Origin: Neobacillus sp. OS1-2
GTDB taxonomy: Bacteria > Bacillota > Bacilli > Bacillales > Cytobacillaceae
Direction: 5' to 3'
Length of the DNA: 64,000 bases
Assembly: GCF_030915505.1 (NCBI RefSeq)
Contig: NZ_CP133265.1
Location: 930,001 to 994,000, forward strand
The notes beneath the pieces were generated by a model. It saw nothing but the letters and a program-made list of their open reading frames with translations. It ran no database searches and was not told the DNA's origin. A program made the position numbers and the translations under genes. This document shows, one piece after another, positions 26,099 through 36,461 of this stretch (the stretch's first letter is position 1; every line of letters begins with the position of its first letter).

Positions 26099-26725
26099 TT
26101 AACTAAATAAATTAGTAAATGCCTGCATCCCAAAGTAAATACCAAAGCCAATCAAGGATAGTCCGGACAAAATAGAAATTCCCACAAGCCACTGAGAGGT
26201 TAAATATTTTCGAGAACTACTTGCCACACCTGCCATGGCCACATCCCATATCAAGAGTCCAATAAAAATCGCGCTGCTATAAAGGACCAATTGACTGGTA
26301 TCATAGGTGACAGCTGTCTTCACCAGAACCGAGCCGTAAATACCTAGCCAAAAAAGAATGGACAATGGATTCGAGATAGACATTAAGAAGCCTGAGAAAA
26401 ACGATTTAACCAGAGGTTCCTTGCCTCTGGCATACTCTAAATTAATTTTTCCAGCATTCATGAAGGTTTCAATCCCCGTATACATCAGAACGAAACAGCC
26501 AAAAAACCAAAGAAAGGTTTGCATAAATGCCGTTTCAAGAAACTGGACAACCCCTATGTAAACGATTAGCATATAGATCCCGTCGGCGACAACTGCCCCT
26601 ACCCCAATGAGCCAGGAGTGCATAAAACCATTCCTTATTCCTCGATCAATTTGCGCTGCATTAATCGGGCCAATTGGTGCTGCTAGCGACAATCCTAATA
26701 TGATATAACCTAAAAATATATTCAT
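26099..26725 (-). CDS. LysE family amino acid exporter
   Basis: 208 residues with about six membrane helices. The N-terminal signature LGLSLAAPIGPINAAQIDRGIRNGF is typical of the LysE/RhtB family, and the mid-protein string SFFSGFLMSISNPLSILFWLGIYG is the second hallmark. Such proteins export basic or other amino acids. ATG 26725 follows AGGGGGA. The gene is flanked on the same strand by the glycosyltransferase (upstream, with its own terminator) and the hydratase. No LysG-type regulator is adjacent, so substrate is open. Confidence 0.88.
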   Translation of the reverse strand: MNIFLGYIILGLSLAAPIGPINAAQIDRGIRNGFMHSWLIGVGAVVADGIYMLIVYIGVVQFLETAFMQTFLWFFGCFVLMYTGIETFMNAGKINLEYARGKEPLVKSFFSGFLMSISNPLSILFWLGIYGSVLVKTAVTYDTSQLVLYSSAIFIGLLIWDVAMAGVASSSRKYLTSQWLVGISILSGLSLIGFGIYFGMQAFTNLFS

Positions 26726-26790
26726 GATAAATTCCCCCTAAAATGAAGCCTGTCTTCCCATATTTATTCAGGAAGGGGAGGTTGTACCAC

Positions 26791-26823
26791 AAAAAAGAGT
26801 TCTCCATTAAGGAAAACTCTTGG
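26791..26823 (-). terminator. Terminator of the glycosyltransferase gene
   Basis: Arms 26795-26805 and 26811-26821, followed on the minus strand by TTTTTT, directly after the stop codon. Confidence 0.85.
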
Positions 26824-26827
26824 AAAG

Positions 26828-27868
26828 TTATTTGTTTGTTTCTGATACTTTTCTAAGATCGAGGCTGAATCCTTCGTCCATCACTGTTTGATTTAGCAAA
26901 TGGTGCCTTGGAATGGGCAGATTAAAGGAATCGATATCGACGATGTACTTTGGACGCTGCTTCGTTTCTTTATAAATTTTTCCGACATATTCACCAATCA
27001 ATCCAATCGCAATTAATTGTAGGCCGCCAATTAACCAAATTGAAGTAATCAGCGATGTCCACCCTGACTCGGTGTCACCAAAAAATTTCAGTGTTAAGAA
27101 ATACCCGCCAAAAATGAGGCTCATGAAAAAGGAAACAAACCCTGTGAATAACACAAATCGGATGGGTGAAATAGAGAAGGAGGTAATGCCATCAAAGGCA
27201 AAGCCGAGCATTTTTTTTACAGGATACTTCGTAACACCAGCCTGCCTTTCTAAGCGATCATAATAGACCACTTCCGACCGGAAGCCAAGCAGTGGAACGA
27301 TTCCTCTTAGGAAAAGATTTACCTCGCTAAACCGTTCTAATTCTTCCACTGCTCTTTTGCTCATTAGCCGGAAATCAGCATGATTATAGACGAGGTCAAC
27401 CCCCAACTTTTTCATTATTTTGTAAAACCCTTGGGCCGTGCTTCGTTTAAACAGTGTGTCCGTATCACGGCTCTTACGGACACCATAAACAATTTCATAT
27501 CCGTTATTGAACTTTAGGATAAATTCCCGAATGACACGAATATCATCCTGCAGGTCAGCATCAATCGAAATCATACAATTGGATCGCTCTTTTGCGGTAA
27601 ATAAACCAGCCAGTAAGGCATTTTGATGCCCCACGTTCCGCGATAATTTCAAGCCGCGGACATATTCGTTTCGCAGCCCTTCTTTGTAAATCAACTCCCA
27701 TGTACGATCCTTACTTCCGTCATCAACAAAGAGGATTTTACTCTGCTTCGAAACAAGCCCCTCATCTATCAGTTCTATTAGCAACGCCTGTAGCCGGGCA
27801 AAGGTTTCCGGCAAAACTTCTTCCTCGTTATAGCATGGCACAACAATCGTAAGGACTGACTCGATCAT
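26828..27868 (-). CDS. GT2 glycosyltransferase with two C-terminal membrane helices (YkoT/CsbB-like)
   Basis: 346 residues. The GT-A catalytic domain occupies about residues 1-230: IVVPCYNEEEVLP, FVDDGSKDRTWELI, SRNVGHQNALLAGL and the metal-binding SIDADLQDD. Two membrane helices follow (FVLFTGFVSFFMSLIFGG and a second ending in GLQLIAIGLIGEYVGKIYKETKQRP), and the tail is hydrophilic. This is the DPM1/GtrB type that loads a sugar onto undecaprenyl phosphate at the inner face of the membrane. It lies 20 bp after the DUF6044-like gene on the same strand, as ykoS and ykoT lie together in B. subtilis. The two probably make a surface or spore glycan. The gene name is not certain among paralogues. 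Confidence 0.85.
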   Translation of the reverse strand: MIESVLTIVVPCYNEEEVLPETFARLQALLIELIDEGLVSKQSKILFVDDGSKDRTWELIYKEGLRNEYVRGLKLSRNVGHQNALLAGLFTAKERSNCMISIDADLQDDIRVIREFILKFNNGYEIVYGVRKSRDTDTLFKRSTAQGFYKIMKKLGVDLVYNHADFRLMSKRAVEELERFSEVNLFLRGIVPLLGFRSEVVYYDRLERQAGVTKYPVKKMLGFAFDGITSFSISPIRFVLFTGFVSFFMSLIFGGYFLTLKFFGDTESGWTSLITSIWLIGGLQLIAIGLIGEYVGKIYKETKQRPKYIVDIDSFNLPIPRHHLLNQTVMDEGFSLDLRKVSETNK

Positions 27869-27888
27869 CTGTATACTACCCCCGATGT

Positions 27889-29565
27889 CTACAATGTCTT
27901 ATATAAGTAAATCTTCCAAGCTGCTTTTTTCGATATGAACACTTTATCAAGTAATAGTTTATTTTGCTCGGCATTGTCGATTGGTATGGCCGAAAAGATA
28001 TAACGTCCGCCCATTTCCTTAAAAACGTCCGTATTCAGCTCTAAATTTCTCAAATGGCGCTTGGAATCTTTCTTCAGCATATATCGTTTTCCAAGCTGGG
28101 CCGTAAAAATGTAGCAGCGCCCGCCCCATTTATCAAAATAGTTTCGAATGGTTTTATTTTTGGCCAATTCCTTTTCAATTATTTTCCTAAATTGATGTTT
28201 ATAGCTTAATGGATAAAAATTATTATAGGTGTCGATCGTGTAAAAGCCATTGTATTGCGCGACTGCCGGGTGTAGTCCGATACTGGCAATCCGATAATCC
28301 TCTTGTGGGAGGGCGATATGCTCTTTGATTTCCTCAAATAAATCCTCAGCGAAAAATTCTTTAACGGTTGGCTTATCTTGATAAATGATTTCATCGTTAC
28401 ATAATGCCAAAAAGAAGATTTGCAAAATGATCAGCCACTTTGCCAATTTTGTCCAATCAATCCCTTGTAGTGAAATAATTTTTAATGCAAGGGCAAAGGC
28501 TGAATAGATGACGAGCGGCCTCAAAAAATGGTAACGGGCAAAATTAAACGTATTCATAAAGTGGAATTTTTCGGTTAAGGGCAGCCAACCATCATAAAAC
28601 CAAAACGCATACCATAACGATAAGAGAATATTGAGCGTAAACAAAAAAACAAATAGTTTTTCCTGTTGCCAGAGTTTTTTTGAAAAAACAAAGTAGATAG
28701 CAATAAAGGTGGCCGGGACAATAAATAGGGTATGTACAGTCAGTACATGGGTGTGTCCCAGCAGGTAATTTTTGATAAAAAGCCGGACTGCTCCCCCAAA
28801 TGGCAGATGTGCATGAAAATATTCATCACGGCTATTCGGTTCTTTTGAAAATAAAAAGGAATAGACGAGCCGGTACTCAACAAGCATAAATATGATGGTC
28901 ATATACCCAAGTGCCAGCAAAAAGCGGAGGTTCCAGCCCTTTCCACGGAAAACATCCCAAAGCCATAGGACCCCGATTGCACTTAAAAAAAAGAAAAATC
29001 CTAAAACGATGCTCGCATAAAACGGAATGATTGTGAGGACGAGATAATCTTTCCAACTTCCATTTCCATTCCGGATGTTGAGAAGTGCCCAAAGTGCCAG
29101 CGGCATTCCCAATGTACTTAACATTCCTGATGGCCAAAACGGTGTTAAGGCGAAGGCAAGGGCGCTCCCGATTTGCAGGAGGAGCCATTTATCACCTGTA
29201 AGAAAATGATCCCGAAGGAGTAAATACATACCAAAGAAGGCTGCAACTCTTGTCAATGCTTGGCTTAAACCGTAGGCCAGCATGGTTGGAAATAGGGCAT
29301 ACAACCAGACTATCAAGCTGTATTCCGTCCCAAAGGCATTTCTCGACAGTTGCCCATTGATAATTTGCGGAATGACTGCATGAGTGCTGCCAAATAATTC
29401 TCCACTTTTCGCTAATACCTTATACCATGCAAGGTTTGAATCTAAATTATCATGCACCCGGATATGGGCATTCTCCTGCAGGATGAATAGTGGAGAGAGA
29501 TAGATCGCGAGAACAAGTAAAGCGAAGAAGATCAGCCTTCGCTCTTTTTTCGAATCAATAACCAC
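27889..29565 (-). CDS. Polytopic membrane protein, DUF6044/YkoS-like, possible GT-C transferase
   Basis: 558 residues from GTG 29565 (GAGGTG seven bases upstream). About ten to twelve membrane helices fill residues 10-400, then a soluble domain of about 150 residues. The loop after the first helix carries HDNLDSNLAWYK, an acidic motif placed where GT-C glycosyltransferases hold their catalytic Asp. The gene is directly upstream of the GtrB-like glycosyltransferase. Together this suggests that it transfers a lipid-linked sugar to an acceptor outside the membrane. DUF6044/YkoS is my best family match from memory; the enzymatic role is inference. Confidence 0.75.
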   Translation of the reverse strand: MVIDSKKERRLIFFALLVLAIYLSPLFILQENAHIRVHDNLDSNLAWYKVLAKSGELFGSTHAVIPQIINGQLSRNAFGTEYSLIVWLYALFPTMLAYGLSQALTRVAAFFGMYLLLRDHFLTGDKWLLLQIGSALAFALTPFWPSGMLSTLGMPLALWALLNIRNGNGSWKDYLVLTIIPFYASIVLGFFFFLSAIGVLWLWDVFRGKGWNLRFLLALGYMTIIFMLVEYRLVYSFLFSKEPNSRDEYFHAHLPFGGAVRLFIKNYLLGHTHVLTVHTLFIVPATFIAIYFVFSKKLWQQEKLFVFLFTLNILLSLWYAFWFYDGWLPLTEKFHFMNTFNFARYHFLRPLVIYSAFALALKIISLQGIDWTKLAKWLIILQIFFLALCNDEIIYQDKPTVKEFFAEDLFEEIKEHIALPQEDYRIASIGLHPAVAQYNGFYTIDTYNNFYPLSYKHQFRKIIEKELAKNKTIRNYFDKWGGRCYIFTAQLGKRYMLKKDSKRHLRNLELNTDVFKEMGGRYIFSAIPIDNAEQNKLLLDKVFISKKAAWKIYLYKTL

Positions 29566-29645
29566 TCTTCTACACCTCAAAAATTTATCTTATAAGGGCA
29601 CGTTTGTTTTACATTTTGCTTTTGGGATGGAAATTATTCCTTTAG

Positions 29646-29677
29646 ATCAAAAAAACCTTCCGGAGGTCGGAAGGTTC
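29646..29677 (-). terminator. Terminator of the Spo0E-like gene
   Basis: AACCTTCCG (29654-29662) and CGGAAGGTT (29668-29676), with seven T following on the minus strand. Confidence 0.85.
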
Positions 29678-29686
29678 TATAAATGA

Positions 29687-29851
29687 TTAATGCTTTATGT
29701 TCTTTTTATTATAAACATTTATCAGAAGATCGAGTCTTTGACTGCACTGAACAACATTTGGATTTGAATACCCATATTGGTGTGCCAAAAGGATCATTTC
29801 CATTCTTGTCTTTTCAATATTCGACAATAGTAAATTCATACCAGTTTCCAT
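29687..29851 (-). CDS. Spo0E family aspartyl-phosphate phosphatase
   Basis: 54 residues from ATG 29851 (GGTGGG seven bases upstream); the longer frame to 29899 runs through that site. The helical hairpin has IEKTRMEMILLAHQYGYSNPNVVQCSQRLDLLINVY, with the SQRLDLLIN string matching the SQELD signature used by this family to dephosphorylate Spo0A~P. Such small phosphatases delay sporulation. Many Bacillus strains have several paralogues, so which one this is cannot be told. It is monocistronic. Confidence 0.88.
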   Translation of the reverse strand: METGMNLLLSNIEKTRMEMILLAHQYGYSNPNVVQCSQRLDLLINVYNKKNIKH

Positions 29852-30080
29852 CTTACGACCCACCTTCCAAGTTGTACCTATATCAATAGTGATAAACATA
29901 ATTTATAAGTTTTTCATAAAAAAGGCAAGCATTAAAATACGAACTTTTTGTGAACATTTACCCATGCAAAATTATAATCATTCAATAATAATGAGAACTT
30001 ACACTTTTGTCAATAATAGGTAGTATCAAGGAAAATAGAAGGAGCCTGGAGCTGGATAATTCTCGAAAAGAGGTGTGGTC

Positions 30081-31067
30081 GTGCCGAACAGAGTCTATAT
30101 CAGTTTTTTGCGGTTACCGCTTCTCATTCGAATCCTTTTAATCGCATTGCTTGTATTTTTGTCATTTGGAATCTCGATTCACTTTTTAGAGCCCGAAACC
30201 TTTCCAACTATTTTTGACGGTATTTGGTGGGCGATTATTACGGCCTCCACTGTGGGATACGGTGATTATGTACCCCATTCTTTTTGGGGCAGGCTGACTG
30301 CATTGATCTTAATATTACTGGGTGTTGGCATTGTCTCCTCCTATTTTGGTACTCTCGCAGCTGCTGCCGTTACCAAACAAGATGCCTTTTCAGAGGGCAG
30401 AATTCCGTTTAAAGGGAACGGCCATATCATTATTATCGGCTGGAACGAGCGATCAAAGGAGCTCATTCATAAGCTTACAACTGTTCATCATCCGCAAATG
30501 ATTGTCTTAATTGATGAAACACTTGAAGCTAATCCGGTAAAGTCTAAATTTGTCCATTTTATCCAAGGAAAAGGCCACGTCGATGAAACAATCATCAAAA
30601 GTAATATTGAAAAAGCAGAAAAGGTATTGATTACCGCTGATCGCGGAAATGATGAGCTCCAAGCCGATATGAACAGTATCTTAACATTGCTCACGATTAA
30701 AGGGTTATGTGCTCAGGTTAAATGCATCGTTGAGATTCTGACAGCCGAGCAAGTTGTCAATGCCATGAGGGCTGGCGCAGACGAGGTGATTCAATCCAAT
30801 AAAATAACAAGTGTCTTTATGGTTAACAGCCTGCATTCCAATGGGGATGGGCTGTTATCAAATGTTGTCCATCAATTACAGGAAAGCAGATTGTCGGCCA
30901 GTGCTGTTAATCGAAATGATATCGGTAAAACCTTCAAAGAATTATCCTCGGGACTATTAGCAAACGGATTCTTATTGATTGGGGTCAAAAGAGGAGAAGA
31001 CACTATTCTAAACCCCGCACATACATTTGAAATTGAAGAGTGCGATGAACTGTTAACGTTTAAATAG
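30081..31067 (+). CDS. yugO: Potassium channel with RCK domain, YugO
   Basis: About 328 residues; GTG 30081 is the likeliest start (GAGGTG five bases upstream), though GTG 30075 is also open. Two membrane helices flank a pore loop with the potassium selectivity filter TVGYGD at about residues 57-62. An RCK/TrkA-N domain follows (GHIIIIGWNERSKELIHKL as nucleotide-binding start; KVLITADRGNDELQADMN), then a C-terminal RCK lobe. In B. subtilis YugO mediates potassium efflux and supports biofilm electrical signalling. There mstX precedes yugO; no mstX-like gene is visible here. It converges with pgi at a shared terminator. Confidence 0.93.
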   Translation: MPNRVYISFLRLPLLIRILLIALLVFLSFGISIHFLEPETFPTIFDGIWWAIITASTVGYGDYVPHSFWGRLTALILILLGVGIVSSYFGTLAAAAVTKQDAFSEGRIPFKGNGHIIIIGWNERSKELIHKLTTVHHPQMIVLIDETLEANPVKSKFVHFIQGKGHVDETIIKSNIEKAEKVLITADRGNDELQADMNSILTLLTIKGLCAQVKCIVEILTAEQVVNAMRAGADEVIQSNKITSVFMVNSLHSNGDGLLSNVVHQLQESRLSASAVNRNDIGKTFKELSSGLLANGFLLIGVKRGEDTILNPAHTFEIEECDELLTFK

Positions 31068-31108
31068 AAAAGAGTGCGGACGCCCCAATCGCGTCCGCAC
31101 TCTTTTCA
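31067..31108. terminator. Bidirectional terminator between yugO and pgi
   Basis: A 16-bp stem, arms 31068-31083 and 31091-31106, with terminal A/T runs; the most stable terminator in this part of the window. Confidence 0.92.
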
Positions 31109-31114
31109 GCTTAC

Positions 31115-32461
31115 CTACAGTCGTTTCTCAAGCTCTGCCTTCTTTTCTTCATACCCAGGCTTACCTAATAAGGCAAACATATTGACTTTATAAGCCTCTA
31201 CACCTGGCTGGTCAAATGGATTCACTCCAAGTAGGTAGCCGCTCATTGCACAGGCTTTTTCAAAGAAATAAACAAGGTAACCAAATGTATACTCATCCAT
31301 CGCTGGAATGGAAACAATTAAATTTGGTACCCCGCCGTCTGTATGGGCGAGCATTGTTCCTTCGAATGCTTTGTTATTTACAAAGTCAATCGTTTTTCCT
31401 GCTAGGTAATTCAAGCCGTCCAAGTCATTATCAAACGCTTCGATTTTCAGCTCATGACGCGGTTTTTCCACCTTTATGATGGTTTCAAACAAATCGCGGC
31501 GTCCTTCTTGCACATATTGTCCAAGTGAGTGCAGATCTGTCGAAAAGTTTGCGGAAGATGGGTAAATACCCTTTTGATCTTTTCCTTCACTTTCACCAAA
31601 CAGCTGCTTCCACCATTCAGAGAAATACTGCAAACCTGGTTCATAATTGATCAGCATTTCAATCGTTTTTCCTTTATTGTAAAGCGCATTTCTTACGGCA
31701 GCATATTGGTAGGCAGGATTCTCTTCAAGCTCTGAATGGCTGAAGTCTCCTTGAGCTGCAGCTGCCCCTTCCATCATCTTTTCAATGTTTGCTCCGCTAA
31801 CTGCGATGGGCAATAAGCCTACTGCCGTTAAAACAGAGTACCGGCCGCCAATATCATCCGGAATAATGAAGGATTCATAACCTTCTTCTGTTGCTAACGT
31901 TTTTAACGCACCTCTAGCTTTGTCTGTTGTTGCATAAATACGTTTACGTGCTTCCTCTACGCCATATTTTTCCTCAAGGAGCTTGCGGAAAATACGGAAG
32001 GCAATTGCCGGCTCTGTTGTTGTTCCGGATTTAGAGATAACGTTAACAGAGAAATCCTTGCCATCAAGAAGATCGATTACATCATGCATGTAACTAGAAC
32101 TAATATTGTTGCCAACAAAAATGATTTGCGGCGTGCTGCGTTTTTCTTTTGGAAGCACGTTGTGGAAGCTGTGTGACAGCATTTCAACGGCCGCCTTTGC
32201 CCCAAGGTAAGAACCGCCAATTCCAATAACAAGAAGAACATCTGAATCAGCTTTAATTTTCTCAGCAGATTTTTGAATCCGTGAAAATTCCTCTTTGTCA
32301 TAATTGGTTGGCAGTTCAATCCAACCTAAAAAGTCGCTGCCTGCACCAGTACCCTCATTTAGAGAATGGTGGGCTACTTTTACAGCGTCCCTTAAGTATG
32401 TAAGTTCATGTTCACCAAAAAAAGTAAGTGCTTTTGAGTAATCAAAACGAACGTGTGTCAT
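31115..32461 (-). CDS. pgi: Glucose-6-phosphate isomerase
   Basis: 448 residues, the short form usual in Firmicutes. Recognisable motifs: [34 protein letters not shown] (sugar phosphate binding), and [21 protein letters not shown] with the catalytic Arg, then GKEQ-equivalent region [21 protein letters not shown]. It interconverts glucose 6-phosphate and fructose 6-phosphate in glycolysis. GGAGG lies eight bases before ATG 32461. As in B. subtilis, it is next to yugO and the yugJ/yugK-type alcohol dehydrogenase. Confidence 0.97.
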   Translation of the reverse strand: MTHVRFDYSKALTFFGEHELTYLRDAVKVAHHSLNEGTGAGSDFLGWIELPTNYDKEEFSRIQKSAEKIKADSDVLLVIGIGGSYLGAKAAVEMLSHSFHNVLPKEKRSTPQIIFVGNNISSSYMHDVIDLLDGKDFSVNVISKSGTTTEPAIAFRIFRKLLEEKYGVEEARKRIYATTDKARGALKTLATEEGYESFIIPDDIGGRYSVLTAVGLLPIAVSGANIEKMMEGAAAAQGDFSHSELEENPAYQYAAVRNALYNKGKTIEMLINYEPGLQYFSEWWKQLFGESEGKDQKGIYPSSANFSTDLHSLGQYVQEGRRDLFETIIKVEKPRHELKIEAFDNDLDGLNYLAGKTIDFVNNKAFEGTMLAHTDGGVPNLIVSIPAMDEYTFGYLVYFFEKACAMSGYLLGVNPFDQPGVEAYKVNMFALLGKPGYEEKKAELEKRL

Positions 32462-32571
32462 GAATGATCCTCCATCAAATTTATTTACATTACAACTTTA
32501 TCGAATGCCGACAAGATAATCAAGAAAGGACACCCTTTGTAAGCGTGCCCATTTCCGACATTTTTCTACAT

Positions 32572-33735
32572 TTATAATGATGCTCGGTAAATCGCTAAAA
32601 CATCCTCACGATTTAACTTTGTGAAGTTGCCAAACTCACCGTTTGCCATTGCACGATCCGCCATTAAATCGAGCTTCGTATCATCAATTTCATAGTCTGC
32701 TAAACGTGATGGTGCTTCAATGCTGTTCCAAAACTCACGGAGCTTGTGAATGCCTTCGAGACCTGCCTCCTCAGCACTTTTCCCGGACGCATCTACACCG
32801 AACACCCGAACAGCAAGCTGTTTAAAGCGCTCCGGTTTCACGTGCAGGTTATGCTCCATCCAGTGTGGGAAGAGAATCGCCAGCCCACCGCCATGCGGGA
32901 TGTCATAGACGGCAGAAACCGCATGCTCAAGATTATGGGTTGCCCAATCGCCGCGATAGCCCATATTTAAAATACCGTTCAATGCCATGGTGCCGCTGTA
33001 TAGAATCGTTGCCCGGTGCTGGTAGTTTTCTAAGTCTGCCAACAATTTTGGCGCGGTTTCCATCACCGTAGTGAGCAACGATTCGCACATCCGATCCTGA
33101 AAGTCTGTATGTTCTTCAAGATGAAAATAATGTTCCAATATATGTGACATCATATCGACGATTCCATAAATCGTTTGATTTCTTGGTACTGTGAAGGTGT
33201 TAACAGGGTCTAAGATAGAAAATTTCGGGAATGTGACAGCACTCCCCCAGCCATGTTTTTCATTCGTCTCCCAATTCGTGATGACCGAGCCGGCATTCAT
33301 TTCCGAACCAGTGGCCGCAAGTGTCAATACCGTACCAAAGGGAAGAGCTTCCATTGCAAAAGCCTTTTTCACCACTAAATCCCAAGCATCCCCATCATAC
33401 TTAGCACCCGCAGCAATTAACTTGGTGCAGTCAATGACACTGCCGCCGCCAACAGCTAAAAGGAACTCAATTCCTTCCTTTTTACAGATTTCCACCCCTT
33501 TACGGGCAGTTGATATACGGGGATTCGGTTCCACACCCGAAAGTTCAAAAACCTCGGCACCGATTTCTTGTAAAAGCGCTGTAACTTTTTCATAAAGACC
33601 ACTTCGTTTAATACTGCCGCCACCATAGACAAGCAACACTTTTTTTCCGTATGATGGAATTTCCTTTTTTAATTGCTCAAGCTGGTCTTTGCCAAAAATT
33701 AATTTTGTTGGATTCCAAAAAGTAAAATTCTGCAC
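32572..33735 (-). CDS. Iron-containing alcohol dehydrogenase, YugJ/YugK-type butanol dehydrogenase
   Basis: 387 residues from GTG 33735 (AAAAGGATGGTG before it); this gives the family-typical start [18 protein letters not shown], whereas the ATG at 33762 has no site. NAD(P) binding: [16 protein letters not shown] and [12 protein letters not shown]. Metal ligands: the Asp/His segment [14 protein letters not shown] and the two His of [25 protein letters not shown] strings near residue 265. It reduces aldehydes such as butyraldehyde with NAD(P)H. The long conserved stretch around [20 protein letters not shown] is as in YugJ. I cannot separate YugJ from YugK. Confidence 0.92.
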   Translation of the reverse strand: MQNFTFWNPTKLIFGKDQLEQLKKEIPSYGKKVLLVYGGGSIKRSGLYEKVTALLQEIGAEVFELSGVEPNPRISTARKGVEICKKEGIEFLLAVGGGSVIDCTKLIAAGAKYDGDAWDLVVKKAFAMEALPFGTVLTLAATGSEMNAGSVITNWETNEKHGWGSAVTFPKFSILDPVNTFTVPRNQTIYGIVDMMSHILEHYFHLEEHTDFQDRMCESLLTTVMETAPKLLADLENYQHRATILYSGTMALNGILNMGYRGDWATHNLEHAVSAVYDIPHGGGLAILFPHWMEHNLHVKPERFKQLAVRVFGVDASGKSAEEAGLEGIHKLREFWNSIEAPSRLADYEIDDTKLDLMADRAMANGEFGNFTKLNREDVLAIYRASL

Positions 33736-33785
33736 ATTAACACCATCCTTTTCATTACTCATTATTAGTTAAAATCATAAATATT

Positions 33786-33828
33786 GCAAAAAAAGAAACC
33801 CCTGCATCAAAAAGATACAAGGACCCCC
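33786..33828 (-). terminator. Terminator of the glutamate dehydrogenase gene
   Basis: Imperfect stem with G-U pairs around CCTTGTATC and GATGCAGGG, followed on the minus strand by TTTCTTTTTTT. Confidence 0.65.
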
Positions 33829-33829
33829 T

Positions 33830-35101
33830 TTAGACCCAGCCCCTAAACATGGCGGCTTCAGCTAATTTTCTTACACCAACCATATAAGCTGCCAAACGCA
33901 TATTTACCTTCTTAGTTTGTGCTAGTTCATAAATTTCATTAAAGGATTTGACAAGCCTCACTCGCAATTTCTCAGCTATTTCCTCTTCAGACCAATAATA
34001 GCCTTGTTTATTTTGAACCCATTCAAAATATGACACCGTAACACCGCCGGCCCCTGCTAACACATCCGGCACCAGCAAAATTCCACGCTCGGTAAGAATC
34101 GTTGTCGCCTCAAGTGTTGTCGGCCCATTGGCGGCCTCAACAACAATACTCGCCCTAATATTGTGGGCGTTTTCCGCTGTGATTTGATTGGAGATGGCAG
34201 CAGGTACCAAAATATCACAATCCAACGTAAGCAATTCCTCATTGGTCATCGCACCATCAAATAAACTGGTCACCGTACCAAAGCTGTCCCGCCGATCCAA
34301 TAGATAATTAATATTTAATCCATCAGGATCATAAAGAGCGCCGTAAACATCAGAAATACCGATAACGATGGCTCCTGCATCATGTAGAAACTTGGCGATA
34401 TAGCTGCCGGCATTCCCAAATCCTTGGACAATCACCCGAGCCCCTTTAATCGAGATACCGCGCCTTTTCACCGCTTCCTCGATACAAATCGTCACCCCTT
34501 TTGCTCCTGCTTTTTCGCGGCCCTCAGAGCCTCCGAGCACAAGTGGTTTTCCCGTAATAAAGCCCGGGGAGTCATTTTGCCGAAGGTGACTGTATTCATC
34601 TAACATCCAGGCCATAATTTGCGAATTCGTATACATATCCGGAGCCGGAATATCCTTTGTTGCCCCGACGACTTGACTAATCGCCCGCACATACCCACGG
34701 CTTAAGCGTTCCAGTTCGCCAAATGACATGGAATGTGGGTTGCAAACGATACCACCTTTGCCACCCCCAAAAGGCAGATCAGCAATTCCGCATTTCATAC
34801 TCATCCACATCGATAATGCCTTGACTTCCTCTTCATTTACCCCGGGATGATAGCGTACACCGCCCATTGTTGGCCCAAGGGCGTCATTATGCTGTGCGCG
34901 AAAGCCTGAAAAAATTTTCGTCGCTCCATCATCCATCCGTACAGGAATCCTAACACTAAGTGATTTCAACGGTTCTGCCAATAACTGAGCTATCTCTTCG
35001 TTATACCCTAGTTTTTTTAATGCATCGTGAATCACCATCTGCGTTGATGTAAGAAGGTTGACTATTTCTTTTTTCTTTCCGTCTCCATCAGTTGTCCCCA
35101 T
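33830..35101 (-). CDS. rocG: NAD-dependent glutamate dehydrogenase, RocG/GudB type
   Basis: 423 residues. Active-site strings: GFRAQHNDALGPTMGGVRYHP, MSMKCGIADLPFGGGKGGIVCNP (catalytic Lys region), IPAPDMYTNSQIMAW, and the Rossmann motif GFGNAGSYIAKFLHDAGA. It deaminates glutamate to 2-oxoglutarate. It begins 14 bp after the rocD stop and AGGGGTG precedes ATG 35101, so it is the second gene of a rocD-rocG operon: ornithine is converted to glutamate semialdehyde and, after oxidation elsewhere, glutamate is fed into the TCA cycle. I see no insertion or duplication like that reported for cryptic gudB. I use rocG because of the rocD linkage. Confidence 0.85.
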   Translation of the reverse strand: MGTTDGDGKKKEIVNLLTSTQMVIHDALKKLGYNEEIAQLLAEPLKSLSVRIPVRMDDGATKIFSGFRAQHNDALGPTMGGVRYHPGVNEEEVKALSMWMSMKCGIADLPFGGGKGGIVCNPHSMSFGELERLSRGYVRAISQVVGATKDIPAPDMYTNSQIMAWMLDEYSHLRQNDSPGFITGKPLVLGGSEGREKAGAKGVTICIEEAVKRRGISIKGARVIVQGFGNAGSYIAKFLHDAGAIVIGISDVYGALYDPDGLNINYLLDRRDSFGTVTSLFDGAMTNEELLTLDCDILVPAAISNQITAENAHNIRASIVVEAANGPTTLEATTILTERGILLVPDVLAGAGGVTVSYFEWVQNKQGYYWSEEEIAEKLRVRLVKSFNEIYELAQTKKVNMRLAAYMVGVRKLAEAAMFRGWV

Positions 35102-35115
35102 TTTGGCACCCCTAC

Positions 35116-36327
35116 TTATTTTTCCACGTTCCCCAATACTTTACTAATTCGCTCAATAGCCCAATCTAAATCTTCTTTACTGATAACGAGCGGCGGTGCA
35201 AATCGAATCACTGTGTCATGCGTTTCTTTACATAATAACCCATGATCTTTTAATTGTTCGCAATATGGTCGGGCCGGTTCCGTTAATTCCACGCCAATAA
35301 ACAATCCTCGTCCGCGAATATCCTTGATTTTAGGATTCTTAATTTCCTTTAATTTGGTGATAAAATAATCCCCTAGCTCTAAGGATTTTTCTGCAAGTTT
35401 TTCATCTACAAGCACATCAAGTGCCGCGATAGAAACGGCACAGGCCATCGGATTTCCACCAAATGTTGACCCGTGGGAACCTGGGTTGAAGACACCTAAT
35501 ACATCCTTATCCGCAACCACGCACGAGATAGGGAATACTCCTCCGCCCAAGGCCTTACCGAGGATATACATATCCGGTTCAATGCCTTCCCATTCGCAAG
35601 CAAACATTTTTCCGGTACGCGCTAAACCTGCCTGAATTTCATCAGCGATAAAGAGCACATTGTTTTCCTTACATAGATCAAATGCTGCCTTCATAAAACC
35701 TTCAGGTGGAATGACAATTCCTGCCTCACCCTGAATAGGCTCGATTAAAAAGGCCGCTGTCTTTGGGGTAATGGCTTGTCTAAGCGCTTCTAAATCACCA
35801 TATGGAATGAGCTTAATCCCTGGCAGCATCGGTCCAAACCCTCGTTTATATTCGGCATCTGATGACAATGAAACAGCCGTCATCGTTCTTCCGTGGAAAT
35901 TCCCTATACAGCCGATAATTTCTGCCTGATCCTCAGCAATCCCTTTTACATCATAACTCCAGCGGCGTGCAGCCTTCACAGCTGTTTCAACAGCCTCTGC
36001 CCCTGTGTTCATCGGTAAGACCATTTCTTTCTTCGCTAACTGGCAAACCTTTTCATACCAAGGTCCAAGCTGGTCGTTATGGAAAGCCCTTGATGTTAAT
36101 GTAACCTTATCTGCTTGATCCTTTAATGCTTGAATAATTTTCGGATGGCGGTGTCCTTGGTTTACTGCAGAGTATGCACTAAGCATATCCATAAATTTAT
36201 TGCCTTCAGGATCTTCTACCCAAACACCCTCAGCACGTGAGATGACAATTGGCAGCGGATGATAATTATTTGCACCGTATTTCTCCGTTTTTTCAATCAA
36301 TTCGTTTGTATTCCTATTAGCTGGCAT
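35116..36327 (-). CDS. rocD: Ornithine aminotransferase RocD
   Basis: 403 residues, class III PLP aminotransferase. Seen: [21 protein letters not shown] at the start (Tyr/Asn pattern of ornithine transaminases), [55 protein letters not shown] with the cofactor-binding Asp, and the Schiff-base Lys in [13 protein letters not shown]. It transfers the delta-amino group of ornithine to 2-oxoglutarate in arginine catabolism. GGAGG lies eight bases before ATG 36327. Upstream, TTCATT-17 bp-TACAAT could be a weak sigma-A promoter; I see no -12/-24 sigma-L promoter of the kind that drives roc genes in B. subtilis. Confidence 0.94.
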   Translation of the reverse strand: MPANRNTNELIEKTEKYGANNYHPLPIVISRAEGVWVEDPEGNKFMDMLSAYSAVNQGHRHPKIIQALKDQADKVTLTSRAFHNDQLGPWYEKVCQLAKKEMVLPMNTGAEAVETAVKAARRWSYDVKGIAEDQAEIIGCIGNFHGRTMTAVSLSSDAEYKRGFGPMLPGIKLIPYGDLEALRQAITPKTAAFLIEPIQGEAGIVIPPEGFMKAAFDLCKENNVLFIADEIQAGLARTGKMFACEWEGIEPDMYILGKALGGGVFPISCVVADKDVLGVFNPGSHGSTFGGNPMACAVSIAALDVLVDEKLAEKSLELGDYFITKLKEIKNPKIKDIRGRGLFIGVELTEPARPYCEQLKDHGLLCKETHDTVIRFAPPLVISKEDLDWAIERISKVLGNVEK

Positions 36328-36407
36328 ACATCATTCCTCCATTTCATTCTTTCTATTTATGTATAGTCAATACTATTGTAGCCGAGCATGGAAAAAGAAT
36401 GAACTAT

Positions 36408-36453
36408 TAAAAAAAAAAGCCTGAGCCAATTTAATTGAATTGGTCTCAGGCTT
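36408..36453 (-). terminator. Terminator of yugI
   Basis: AAGCCTGAG (36417-36425) and CTCAGGCTT (36445-36453) with inner CCAATT/AATTGG pairing; ten T follow on the minus strand. Confidence 0.9.
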
Positions 36454-36461
36454 CTTCTGAC

